Shown here: piece after piece, positions 16,301 to 24,473 of the stretch | Numbering within the stretch: the stretch's first letter is position 1 | How the letters are laid out: every line of letters begins with the position of its first letter | Assembly (NCBI GenBank): GCA_018607135.1 | Contig: JABBCA010000101.1 | Location: forward strand, 1 to 47,676 | Reading direction: 5' to 3' | DNA length: 47,676 nucleotides | Source: Opitutales bacterium | GTDB lineage: Bacteria > Verrucomicrobiota > Verrucomicrobiia > Opitutales > Coraliomargaritaceae | Position numbers and translations under genes: made by a program | The notes under the pieces: model-generated | Seen by the model: only the letters and a program-made list of their open reading frames with translations | Told to the model about the DNA's origin: nothing | Databases searched by the model: none

Positions 16301-19300
16301 CGTTGATATCGGCTACACGGGTGATGTGATGACTTCGTTCACCGATCCCGAAGGTAAGGTGTATGCTTACGAATATAATGCCGACAATCGTATTACCCAT
16401 CTGCGCGACCCTGACAATCGCGTCATTATTCGAAATGAATTCGATAGCTTGGGGCGTGTTCAACATCAATACCCGCAAGACGACTCCAACAAACAGTGGT
16501 CACTCTTTTTCTCTGGTTATTCCAATATTGAACAAGACCCGCAAGGCGGTGGAAAAACGTTCTTATTTGACGAACGCGGAAGATCGACTGGGATTATCAA
16601 TCAAACGGGCGATGCCTCCTTACGCTCATACAATGGAGAAGATCACATTGTTTCAACGACCACACCTAAAGAGGAAACCACGCTCTACACCTACAATGGT
16701 GATAATAATCTTCTGACGATCACTGATCCGCTCGGCTTCTCGATTATGCACACATATGACAGCCAAGAGCGCCTCGATACCACCACTGATAAAAGGGGCA
16801 ACGTTACCACGTTCACCTATAAACCGACCCATTTGATCGAAACGGTCTCTGACCAACTCGGTCATGTGACGACCTACGGCTATTACTCCGACGGCTTGGT
16901 TCAAACCGTTGAGGATGCGGAAAATAAAATCATGACCACGGCCTACGATGCCTTCGGTTTGATTAACCGCGTAACACTGCACGATGGCACTTTTCAAACC
17001 TTCGTGAACAATTCGCGAGGCGACACTCTCACTAGCACCGATGCGGAAAACCGCACGATCACGAACACATGGAACGAAAGACGGCAACTTCTGACGACGA
17101 CCGCTCCGACCATTCCTGGCCAGCCTGCTGCTGTCCTGACCAATACTTACGATAATTCGGCTAACCTTGCGACAATTACCGACGCTAATGGCAACACTGC
17201 TACTCACGTTTGGAATTCGATTGGCAAGCCTGTTACGTCGACACATCCAGCCTTACCCGCTGGCTCGAACACGATCACTACAAACTATGATTCACGTGAC
17301 TGGATCGCCAATACAACGAATTCGGTCGGGCATGTCATGGCTCGCGAATATGACGCTGCGCAACGGATGACGGCTCTCGTCGATCCCCTCAATCGTCGCA
17401 GCGAAAACTCCTACGATTCCAACGGGCAAGTGCTTACTAGTACTGATCCGTTGGATCGTGTTGCAGAAAACAGCTACAATGATCGTGGTGAAATGGATAT
17501 GGCGACTGATCCCGCCGATGAAGACACGAGCTATCTGTACGACAATAACGGAAACCGCACCCAGCTCACCGATAGGCGCGGGAAGATTTACACATTCGCG
17601 TATGACATCGCCAATCGTCTGACTTCTTCGACCACGCCGACAGGCAAAACCACGTTAATGACTTACTTTGATAACAATCTAGTCAAAACAATTGAAGAGC
17701 CCTCCACTCAGACTACGACCCTTGCTTATAATGGACGCAATCTCGTTTCTTCCAAAGCAGACCCGACTGGGACGATTACTTACGAATATGATGATAGCGG
17801 TTTACTCGAAATCGTGACCGAGGCCAGCGACACGATCACCCGAACTCACGACGAGCGAGGAAAGGTCAAAAGCTATACCAACGGAGACGGGGAAACCCTC
17901 CAATACCTCTATGATGGAAACGGGAATTTGACCCGCCTAACCTATCCCGATGGTAAAGAAGTCACCTATACATACAACGCTCGGAACCTGCTCAAAACGG
18001 TCACTGATTGGTCTGCAAGAGTGACTACGTATAATTATGACCGTCTCGGACGCTTAACTGGAATCACTCGGCCAAACGGCACAAGTTCGGCAATTGAGCG
18101 AGACGACGGGGACCAAATTCTTTCTATCAAAGAATCCGCCAACGCGAAGCTCTTTTCGCTTCTGCGCTTTGATTACGATTTGGCAGGGCAAATCACGAGC
18201 CGTTTCCACGCACCTATTCCAGACGCTTCATTTGTCCACTCCACTTTTGCCGGAACATACGATGATGATAATCGCTTACTCACAGTCAATGCAGCCTCAG
18301 TCGTCCACGACGACGATGGCAACATGACATCTGGAGCAATTACCTCAACTTCGGGCATTGTCCCGCTTGCGTATAATTCTCGCAACCAGCTCACCTCCGC
18401 CGACGGTGTCAGCTACACCTACGATGCGGAGGGGCACCGCCGCACGATGATCGATTCGAGCGGCACAACCCGTTTTGTCACCGACGCGAATGCGAACATG
18501 AGCCGCCTCCTAGTGCGTCACAATTCCGACGGCTCAGAGACTTATTTCGTCTACGGCTTAGGGCTGCTTTATGAAGCAGACGAAGCCGACAACACCAAGA
18601 CATACCACTTCGATCAAGTTGGTAGCACTATCACTAGAACGGACGATAATGGCGAAGTCATCGGACGCGCTGAGTATTCGCCCTATGGTCTCGTGACGAT
18701 GGAGACAGGCGATATGGACACACCGTTTCTTTATAACGGGCAATGGGGTATTCAGACAGATGCAAATGGCCTGCTCAACATGCGTGCGCGCTACTACAGT
18801 CCTTATCTGATGCGCTTTTTGAACGCCGATCCAATTGGCTTCTCTGGCGGGCAGAATTGGTTCGCCTATGCGAATGGAGATCCTATTTCAGCGCTCGACC
18901 CATTCGGTTTATGGAGTTGGAGAAACAGTCTTTCACTCGCCTTGGACTTTATTCCAGTGGTCGGAACAGTAAAAGGTGTAGTCGAGTTAGCTGCTGGCTA
19001 CGATCTTATCGCGGGTGAGGATGTTAATCGTGCCGTTGCGGCAGCAGGCGTCGCAGCAAGTTTGATCCCCGGAGGAAAAGGAGCTGTTAAGGCAACAGCT
19101 CGCATTGCTCGTGCAACGAGAGTTTCGAGCGATTTGCCGCTCAGGCAAGTCACGAATCTAAACCGACCTGCGCTCACAAATGAACTGAGGGAAACCGTGG
19201 TTCAGAGAGCCTCAACGAATACAAATGGTAATTTCCTCGATCCTAATACAGGTCGAGAGCTTTTAGATGGTTTTGACGTTGGCCATATTGCAGGGAGAGA

Positions 19301-19544
19301 AAATCGACGGCTCCTGAGGGAAGCTGAAATTCGAGGGTATGACAATTCGCAGACTGCCCAGTGGGTGAACAGTAATCCTAAATGGTTTCAAATAGAAGGT
19401 ATTGCAGAGAACCGAGCTGGTCGCTTCGAGTTACCAGGTAATTCCCTCGCGTTAGATAGAATCATCGGACATGATGCTCTTTTAGAGTTAGGTGCGAGCG
19501 GAGCCGCGAGTGGTGCATTTGGTGCTGTAAACAGGTTCAAATAG
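13374..19544 (+). CDS. Secreted RHS/YD-repeat polymorphic toxin with GH-E nuclease C-terminus
   Basis: A 2,056-residue exported toxin. I start it at ATG 13374, which gives a clean signal peptide (about 1-25). Residues about 85-255 are transglutaminase-like: H near 236 (PHVWVQF) and the YEMDPTY aspartate near 251 are kept, but the usual catalytic Cys position reads GNAFDTSAL, so it is probably inactive. A DUF6531-like start of the RHS shell lies near 755-805, then many YD repeats (about 920-1,780) that build a hollow cage. The RHS core ends in DPIGFSGGQNWFAYANGDP...LDPFGL near 1,845. The variable tail (about 1,850-2,056) carries GH (1970-1971) and E (2008) in the pattern of GH-E/ENDO VII nucleases. 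The downstream SUKH protein is the likely antitoxin. Confidence 0.9.
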   Translation: MKLSSNTFLASTLVLAYALFLNVANAQLKPGWHNSAIDPAAANTWISGASQGGSLVAPQQQSLQAPAASSSSASDADFITEEIQALADGLQNDAARIFEYCRNHIEFEAYWGCKKGATLTYLEGSGNAFDTSALMVALLKASGYQNVEYRYGFINVFDFNVQDWLGTTSVFGSVAPFPEYATDQDFVNDFGPPPTGMTVKTYRHLLWDITYLLKQGYPGFVPDSFGGDFYDLGIPHVWVQFEDTGGTVYEMDPTYKSREEFVEDVDAGALSESGYVKNTFLSAIGGTTGSNYVESINETTLETELEQYTSSVLSWFKDDKTNADAREFIYDGRPEQIDRDRGLAANDINPFDYFGTSWLPLTTWNTIPDQWMVKLEVTFGSNYDDDSDSFSSTFASDVINTAALCGQKFSLRFDGNTATSYFDETIHETFNLSDSTVDIRFKFDHPHGEYNTSNGVWTNTDKNDQVEGKAYVKNDDYGYAFLYGFDPSGRHLRKRQGVLETYKKQGLPDSDWRVRTELLNTMGLTWLHQLNMADEIVASRMDGIQVQHHAFGRMGQEGGFYVDVGLALSASSSFEGSEEKGLNIFHTSSLFGSALEHALIEQMQGSDKRATSTVKIMQLANEEGIRVYRATPGNWNSIRSTLAGNGYVDDDLDRIASFINDPDSTQETALIPADPEIELNSWIGTGYATLSSTSNGMFISGGFKGGFLSTPDDVAYDPIQDYFYSDAGFYDTAGLDLSYAHEAVTTPEVFGLDPVDMASGAFTLDKEDLQCGLPMPRGLSFSRHYNSNRNTDNEKGLGFGWTHNLDITATERSAIRAGMGQTTIRQMAPYFTGIQVAADLMDGQSNAKEFQAAMLVTKWATDQLLYKGVSITMGNKTIEFVQMPDGSFEPPAGISMTLTKVGSIYTLVERHGSTYVFNSDGKIATITDQHNNTATFAYSGEQLDTVTDSYGRDLEFTWTGDKITKVTENAGTLVRDVDIGYTGDVMTSFTDPEGKVYAYEYNADNRITHLRDPDNRVIIRNEFDSLGRVQHQYPQDDSNKQWSLFFSGYSNIEQDPQGGGKTFLFDERGRSTGIINQTGDASLRSYNGEDHIVSTTTPKEETTLYTYNGDNNLLTITDPLGFSIMHTYDSQERLDTTTDKRGNVTTFTYKPTHLIETVSDQLGHVTTYGYYSDGLVQTVEDAENKIMTTAYDAFGLINRVTLHDGTFQTFVNNSRGDTLTSTDAENRTITNTWNERRQLLTTTAPTIPGQPAAVLTNTYDNSANLATITDANGNTATHVWNSIGKPVTSTHPALPAGSNTITTNYDSRDWIANTTNSVGHVMAREYDAAQRMTALVDPLNRRSENSYDSNGQVLTSTDPLDRVAENSYNDRGEMDMATDPADEDTSYLYDNNGNRTQLTDRRGKIYTFAYDIANRLTSSTTPTGKTTLMTYFDNNLVKTIEEPSTQTTTLAYNGRNLVSSKADPTGTITYEYDDSGLLEIVTEASDTITRTHDERGKVKSYTNGDGETLQYLYDGNGNLTRLTYPDGKEVTYTYNARNLLKTVTDWSARVTTYNYDRLGRLTGITRPNGTSSAIERDDGDQILSIKESANAKLFSLLRFDYDLAGQITSRFHAPIPDASFVHSTFAGTYDDDNRLLTVNAASVVHDDDGNMTSGAITSTSGIVPLAYNSRNQLTSADGVSYTYDAEGHRRTMIDSSGTTRFVTDANANMSRLLVRHNSDGSETYFVYGLGLLYEADEADNTKTYHFDQVGSTITRTDDNGEVIGRAEYSPYGLVTMETGDMDTPFLYNGQWGIQTDANGLLNMRARYYSPYLMRFLNADPIGFSGGQNWFAYANGDPISALDPFGLWSWRNSLSLALDFIPVVGTVKGVVELAAGYDLIAGEDVNRAVAAAGVAASLIPGGKGAVKATARIARATRVSSDLPLRQVTNLNRPALTNELRETVVQRASTNTNGNFLDPNTGRELLDGFDVGHIAGRENRRLLREAEIRGYDNSQTAQWVNSNPKWFQIEGIAENRAGRFELPGNSLALDRIIGHDALLELGASGAASGAFGAVNRFK

Positions 19545-19563
19545 TAGTTTTTATGTTAGAATT

Positions 19564-20388
19564 ATGTTCAAATTCCTGAAAAAGCGGAAGCTGCAGGCAA
19601 TTCAAGAAGGTCGATTGCCGTTCTACAGTTACCCAGACAAACACAAGCAGACGGCAAAAAAAACGCTGGCTTCAATCATTCCAGTTATTTTGGCATCGCA
19701 AAAACCTAGCTTGATTAAGGCAAAAGCTCCGGATTCTCATAACAATACTGTCGTGATTCTCAAGATGAGTAAGACTTGTCTGTTTGTTACAAGGCCAGAA
19801 CTATTTGATAGAACCGAACTGTCCCTTTCATCTTTAAGAGAAGGTCCATCGAAGAATGAGTTTTTAATCCATTCTGAGGATTCGAAAGGTTTGGCATCAG
19901 ATCTCGACAATTTAATATGTTCATTGCTTTCTTCGAAAGTTGATTACCAATTCGAGTGCTTTTGGAGTTCTGAAAGCACAGGGTCGGAAAGGCATTTCGC
20001 CAACACGGAAGAACAAGTAATTGGAAATGAAGCTATTGCTTTATTAGAAAAAAAATACGGATTAGTAATTCCATGCTCCTTAAAAACATTTTTCGAAGAT
20101 GCTCGAAGAAAAAAATCCACCCGAAGTAGCGAGCATCTTGATCGAGTCTTTATGACGGAAAGTGAACTGATTTCCGCAAATGACAGGGTCAGAAATAATT
20201 CCCCCTATAGCGAGGTATGGGATGCCAATTGGCTTGTGATTGGAACTGACGGCTCGGGCAACGACTATTTTATTGTCACTGGATCTAATGACGTTCGTAT
20301 ATACGAACTAGATCACGAGCAGGTGCTTGATGAGCAATACGACCCATTGTTCTCTCCTCGCTTTAACACTATTTTGGAACTCGAATAA
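19564..20388 (+). CDS. SUKH (SMI1/KNR4)-family immunity protein
   Basis: A 274-residue protein that begins 19 bp after the RHS toxin stop. The C-terminal half (about 155-270) fits the SUKH fold: ALLEKKYGLVIPCSLKTFF at the start, DANWLVIGTDGSGNDYFIV in the middle and IYELDHEQV at the end. The N-terminal half (about 1-150) is not recognised and may be a second, unrelated domain. SUKH proteins are the commonest immunity partners of nuclease toxins, so this one probably neutralises the GH-E domain in the cytoplasm. It lacks a signal peptide, which fits that role. Binding to this toxin is inferred from order. Confidence 0.8.
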   Translation: MFKFLKKRKLQAIQEGRLPFYSYPDKHKQTAKKTLASIIPVILASQKPSLIKAKAPDSHNNTVVILKMSKTCLFVTRPELFDRTELSLSSLREGPSKNEFLIHSEDSKGLASDLDNLICSLLSSKVDYQFECFWSSESTGSERHFANTEEQVIGNEAIALLEKKYGLVIPCSLKTFFEDARRKKSTRSSEHLDRVFMTESELISANDRVRNNSPYSEVWDANWLVIGTDGSGNDYFIVTGSNDVRIYELDHEQVLDEQYDPLFSPRFNTILELE

Positions 20389-20515
20389 AATGGATTCCAA
20401 GCGGCAATCGCGGGCAAAATTCAGGAAGTTGAGAATTTGATGTCAGCTTTAGAACTAAGATGAATGCTCAAGCTTATATTTACGCCGTTTTATACTTTAG
20501 GATGCCCTTGATTTT

Positions 20516-21814
20516 ATGGTGCGTAATTCAAATACACCTCGAAAAGGGAGGATGTCCTTCCGTCGCTTTTCGAAAACAGATCAGGCGCGCTTCATCGCAC
20601 TCTTAAAACGCTACAAACGCGCAGAAGGAGATAGGTTCAGCGCAGATGACTACAGGGCTACTGATCCTGAATTTGTTGGGTGGTATATTCACATCCAAGC
20701 CAATCTTGCTAAAATGCCTTGGGGCGATGTAGACAAATTGATTCGCTCTGGCTTTTTTAACAAGAATGAGGAACGCTGGCTGGCAAATTTCCACCGCTTG
20801 ATGATTTTCAAAGAGGTCATGGGGCACACGCGGGTTCCCGCCCGTTGGAACAAAAACCCCGAATTATCCCGTTGGGTGCATGGGCATAGGAGTCCAAAAA
20901 GCAAAACCCCCGATTACTTCCGCCGTATGCTGGACGCAATAGGCTTTGAGTGGAAACTACGGGATCGTAGCCCAAATACCGCATGGGATCATCGCTACGC
21001 CCAACTCGTCGCCTACAGGCAGCGCTTTGGCGATTGTGACGTGCCGGCCAAATGGGCGGAAGACAAAGCCTTAGGCTCATGGGTGAGCACACAACGGCTT
21101 AACAAGACGATGCTGACCGATGCCCATATAAAGAAATTGGACAAGCTTGGCTTTGATTGGGATATTCTCGGCAACCGATGGAATCAGCGCTATAAAGAAC
21201 TCGTTCGGTTTCATGCCGAGCATGGACACAGCCAAGTCCCGATTCGCTATCAGAAGAATCCCAGTCTGGCCTTGTGGGTTGCCAACATCCGACACCGGCC
21301 TCAAAGCCAAACAAAAGAGAGGCTGCGCAAGCTCAAAGCATTGGGATTTCACTGGGAGCCTTTTGCGGAAACTTGGGAGGAGCATTACCAAAGCCTAGAA
21401 AAATACGCTAAACGATACGACGATACGCTGGTTCCGGCGAAGTGGTCGAAAAATCCGACTCTTGGCGGTTGGGTAGTAGGGCAGCGGCAAGCACGTAAAT
21501 TCGGAAAATTGGATGAAGATAAAATCCAGCGGCTGGATGAACTGGGATTCGTCTGGGATGTTGTCGAATGGCAATGGGAGCAACGCTTTGCCGAATTGAA
21601 GGCTTTTAAGGAACGTTTCGGACATTGCCGCGTTCCGGCAAAGAACTGGCCGGAGAATCCTGCACTTGGCACATGGCTGAGCACTCAACGAATTCGCTGG
21701 AATAAACTGCCAAAGGCGAAGTTGAAACGCCTCAAAGCCTTAGGTGTTTCCAAGACTTTCCCTGGAAAGCTGCCGGAGAATGTGAGGGTATATCTGGAAG
21801 AACTGAGCAGATAG
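20516..21814 (+). CDS. Helicase-associated (HA) domain repeat protein
   Basis: A 432-residue basic protein built from about five helicase-associated repeats (PF03457 type), spaced by 65-75 residues. Each has the pattern W..R...L..F....G...VP..W..NP.LG.WV..QR and ends in L..LGF.W; examples lie near residues 85-140, 160-220, 225-280, 285-345 and 350-410. In other proteins such repeats follow SF2 helicase motors, but no motor is present here and none lies upstream. The repeats are likely to bind nucleic acid. It is the last gene of the accessory block and is followed by about 120 bp with short direct repeats, then a terminator and tRNA. Function is unknown. Confidence 0.75.
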   Translation: MVRNSNTPRKGRMSFRRFSKTDQARFIALLKRYKRAEGDRFSADDYRATDPEFVGWYIHIQANLAKMPWGDVDKLIRSGFFNKNEERWLANFHRLMIFKEVMGHTRVPARWNKNPELSRWVHGHRSPKSKTPDYFRRMLDAIGFEWKLRDRSPNTAWDHRYAQLVAYRQRFGDCDVPAKWAEDKALGSWVSTQRLNKTMLTDAHIKKLDKLGFDWDILGNRWNQRYKELVRFHAEHGHSQVPIRYQKNPSLALWVANIRHRPQSQTKERLRKLKALGFHWEPFAETWEEHYQSLEKYAKRYDDTLVPAKWSKNPTLGGWVVGQRQARKFGKLDEDKIQRLDELGFVWDVVEWQWEQRFAELKAFKERFGHCRVPAKNWPENPALGTWLSTQRIRWNKLPKAKLKRLKALGVSKTFPGKLPENVRVYLEELSR

Positions 21815-21820
21815 AAGAAA

Positions 21821-21880
21821 AAAACTTGGGTCAAAACTTGGGCTTGGGTTCAACAAATTCCAACTTGTTTCAAAATGTTT
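21821..21880 (+). repeat. Short direct repeats near the tRNA end
   Basis: AAAACTTGGG occurs at 21821-21830 and again at 21833-21842, followed by a CTTGGG variant (21843-21848) and partially inverted pieces such as CCAACTTG. Arm-type integrase binding sites look like this, and the tRNA 3' end is about 100 bp away. This is a weak, context-based suggestion. Confidence 0.35.
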
Positions 21881-21932
21881 CATGAGTTTTCTGGCGTTTC
21901 CGAAATTCTCATCAATCGGCTTCAATCCGCAT

Positions 21933-21965
21933 AAAAAAGCCTCTAGCGGTGAACTAGAGGCTTTT
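21933..21965. terminator. Bidirectional intrinsic terminator
   Basis: GCCTCTAG (21939-21946) pairs perfectly with CTAGAGGC (21954-21961) across a 7-nt loop. An A6 run on the left and T4 on the right make it usable from both sides. It ends the tRNA transcript (minus strand) and the HA-repeat gene (plus strand). Confidence 0.8.
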
Positions 21966-21972
21966 AAATTGG

Positions 21973-22046
<74 letters not shown>

Positions 22047-22062
22047 ACAAAGTGAAGGCGGG

Positions 22063-22091
22063 AATAAAGGTGGAAGTGAGCACACTGTAAA
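22063..22091 (-). promoter_or_regulatory. Promoter for the tRNA
   Basis: Reading leftward, TTTACA (-35) and TTTATT (-10) are 17 bp apart, with the likely start a few bases later and about 10-15 nt before the tRNA body. Spacing is ideal; the -10 is imperfect. Confidence 0.5.
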
Positions 22092-22235
22092 GTGATTTCT
22101 TTCAGAATATGAATATTTATTTACTGTGACTGTGTTAGCCAGGTGGCTTTGAATAATTTACTGACTACATAGTTGTCTTGACGCAGTATCTTCTACACTC
22201 TGTCAGCGAGCATAGGTGCAACCAAATGATAAGTG

Positions 22236-22721
22236 ATGAATATTCTATTTATTGAAGACGAAAAAGAACTGCTGGAAATTGCGATTTCTCAATTGGTGCG
22301 TCTTGGACACGTTGTTTTTCCTGCATTGGATATCGCTGAGGCTCGTGAGGTCTTGCATGATCCCTCCAAGAACATCCAAATGGTAATCACCGATCATCGA
22401 TTGCCGGATGGTCGAGGTATACAATTCGCCGTGGAGCTTAAAAAGACCTATCCGCAAGCTCGCTTAGCAATCGTTTCTGGCTGTTTAACTGATAGCGACA
22501 TTGCCGAATTGGAAGCCCATGAACTTCTGTATTTCAGAAAACCCTTACTCTACGGGAAAGTGGTGGAAACGGTTCGCAAGCACTATTCGATGAAAGCAAA
22601 TATTGTGCAGCCTGTTTCTGTTGATGAGTTTGAGGAAGAAGGAGTCGAGCTGGCGGAAGTGGAGGAGGTGAAGAAGAAGAAATTATGGAGCTTATTTAAT
22701 AAAACACCTAAAAGTTCTTAA
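22236..22721 (+). CDS. Single-domain response regulator with acidic/basic tail
   Basis: A 161-residue protein with a receiver domain (about 1-118): acidic pair EDE near residues 7-9, phospho-acceptor D53 in ITDHRLPDG and the conserved lysine in YFRKP near 101. A short tail follows, acidic then basic (EEEGVELAEVEEVKKKK), with no DNA-binding domain. I prefer ATG 22236 over GTG 22233. It may act by protein contact in a phosphorelay. The gene stands alone, convergent with the cupin gene. Confidence 0.85.
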   Translation: MNILFIEDEKELLEIAISQLVRLGHVVFPALDIAEAREVLHDPSKNIQMVITDHRLPDGRGIQFAVELKKTYPQARLAIVSGCLTDSDIAELEAHELLYFRKPLLYGKVVETVRKHYSMKANIVQPVSVDEFEEEGVELAEVEEVKKKKLWSLFNKTPKSS

Positions 22722-22735
22722 GGTATTCAAATCGA

Positions 22736-23092
22736 TCACTCTAGTCTTTGTGTATCTACCAAAGCACCAAGGAAGACGAGTTCAGTTTCCCCTGTATTCC
22801 GTATTGCTTGAGTGCCCCCATCGCGAGTGATTTGCAAGGTCCCTGGGGTAAATGGGTGTTCGATACCGTCATCAATTACAATTCCTGCGCCTGACAAGCA
22901 GTAATAAAAATCTTCATCTCCAGTATGAGAATGATCGCCTACACTTGCCCCTGGTTCTAGGCGAACAACACCGACGCTTTTTATCGCGCTACCAGGATAG
23001 AGGTCTAAAAGTTTATGCGCGTGAACTGTGCCAATCCCTCCACGAACGTTCTCGGCGGCATCCGCGGGGACATTTTGTAAATTGATAACCAT
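22736..23092 (-). CDS. Cupin-domain protein
   Basis: A 118-residue single cupin barrel. The first motif is present in VGDHSHTGDEDFYYCLSGAG (about 51-70; H53, H55 and E59 as metal ligands), and a second motif-like stretch follows in PGTLQITRDGGTQAIRNTGE. The length fits small metal-binding cupins. The usual second-motif histidine is not obvious, so its metal and substrate are uncertain. It converges on the response regulator gene with a 14-bp gap. It may bind a small ligand or have dioxygenase/isomerase activity; the family is too broad for more. Confidence 0.8.
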   Translation of the reverse strand: MVINLQNVPADAAENVRGGIGTVHAHKLLDLYPGSAIKSVGVVRLEPGASVGDHSHTGDEDFYYCLSGAGIVIDDGIEHPFTPGTLQITRDGGTQAIRNTGETELVFLGALVDTQRLE

Positions 23093-23357
23093 CTTGAAAA
23101 GCTACTCAAGTGCGTGAGGATTGTCATTCTTTTTATCTATCTTTGTCGTTACTGGTGCGCTCATTTATGCGGGGTAACATTTGCTTCATCTCAGGTTCTG
23201 AAGGGACGACCTTAGGGCTACGCGATTGAGAGTGTTGTCGCTTCGGCCGCACTGTATATTCTTTCTGCGTATTACCCATTGAGTTGATTACATTCGTATA
23301 TTGTCTCGCTCAGAAATGTGTCGAATTTCGCGCAAGATGACTTAAGTTATCGCGTTT

Positions 23358-24464
23358 ATGTCTCGAATTTATTTATCACCACCGGATATCAGTAAAAATG
23401 ATCACATTTCAGTGAGTGATGTGCTCACTTCGAATTGGGTCGCGCCGGTTGGGCCGCATATCAATGCATTCGAGGCTGAACTTGCTAAGGTGGCAAATCG
23501 TCAACAGGCAGTTGCTTTGAATTCAGGCACCGCAGCTTTACATTTAGCTCTGATGCTCTTAGGAGTCAGCGCGGGAGATCAGGTGATTTGTCCAACCTTG
23601 ACCTTCGCCGCGAGTGCAAATCCGATTTGTTACTTGGGAGCCGAACCAGTCTTTGTTGATAGTGAACTGGAGACTTGGAATTTAGATCCAGAACAACTCG
23701 AGCAAGCTTTAAAAAATGAAGATCGAGTGAAGGCGGTCATCGTCGTTCATTTATACGGGCAATGCGCGAACATGGAGCGGATCTGTAGCCTTTGTGAGCA
23801 CTACAATGTTCCGCTGATTGAAGATGCTGCCGAGGCGCTTGGAGCGAGTTACCAAGGGAAACCTGCTGGTTCTTTTGGTGCGTTCTCATTTTTTTCTTTT
23901 AATGGTAATAAGATTATTACCACTTCTGCAGGTGGTGCGTTGTTATCCAATGATAAGGTGGCCATCAACCGTGCATCTTACCTTGCGACTCAGGCGCGCG
24001 AGCCTGTCGCACATTATGAACATAAAGCAGTCGGTTATAATTACCGTATGAGCAACGTCTTGGCAGGCCTTGGGTGCAGTCAGTTGGCGGATTTGGGCCG
24101 CCGAGTCGCGGCACGTAAAGATCATTATGAGGCGTATACAAAGGCTTTTTTGGAGATTCCACAAATTGTGATGATGCCGATCAGCGAGGATGGGCAAAGT
24201 AACTACTGGCTTTCTTGCCTCACATTGGATTCCGAAGAAGTGACACCTGCTCAGCTATTAGAGGCCCTAGAAGCTGCCAACATTGAGGCACGCCCGTTGT
24301 GGAAGCCATTGCACCTACAGCCTGTTTTCGAAAGAGTTAAAACTTATGGCGGTCAAATTGCGGCTGACTTGTTTCAACGCGGACTTTGCTTGCCTAGCGG
24401 ATCGAGCTTATCAAAAGCGGACCGGGATCAAGTGATCTCCGTAGTCCGCTCCTGTTTTTTATAA
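23358..24464 (+). CDS. DegT/DnrJ/EryC1/StrS-family PLP aminotransferase
   Basis: A 368-residue PLP-dependent sugar aminotransferase. LNSGTAALHLAL (about 54-65) contacts the cofactor phosphate, IEDAAEALGA (about 154-163) supplies the ring aspartate, and K185 in FNGNKIITTSAGG forms the Schiff base. C-terminal substrate residues follow in ARPLWKPLHLQP. The enzyme probably transfers an amino group from glutamate to a nucleotide-linked 4-keto sugar, as in bacillosamine (PglE/PilC-like) or pseudaminic acid pathways. No neighbouring sugar genes are present, so the exact sugar is not known. It is convergent with the 465-residue gene, with only 9 bp between. Confidence 0.88.
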   Translation: MSRIYLSPPDISKNDHISVSDVLTSNWVAPVGPHINAFEAELAKVANRQQAVALNSGTAALHLALMLLGVSAGDQVICPTLTFAASANPICYLGAEPVFVDSELETWNLDPEQLEQALKNEDRVKAVIVVHLYGQCANMERICSLCEHYNVPLIEDAAEALGASYQGKPAGSFGAFSFFSFNGNKIITTSAGGALLSNDKVAINRASYLATQAREPVAHYEHKAVGYNYRMSNVLAGLGCSQLADLGRRVAARKDHYEAYTKAFLEIPQIVMMPISEDGQSNYWLSCLTLDSEEVTPAQLLEALEAANIEARPLWKPLHLQPVFERVKTYGGQIAADLFQRGLCLPSGSSLSKADRDQVISVVRSCFL

Positions 24465-24473
24465 ACGATTTGG

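Noticed and set aside
22178-22199. TTGACG with TACACT as a promoter for the single-domain response regulator.
   Set aside because: The spacing is only about 10 bp, too short for a sigma70 promoter.
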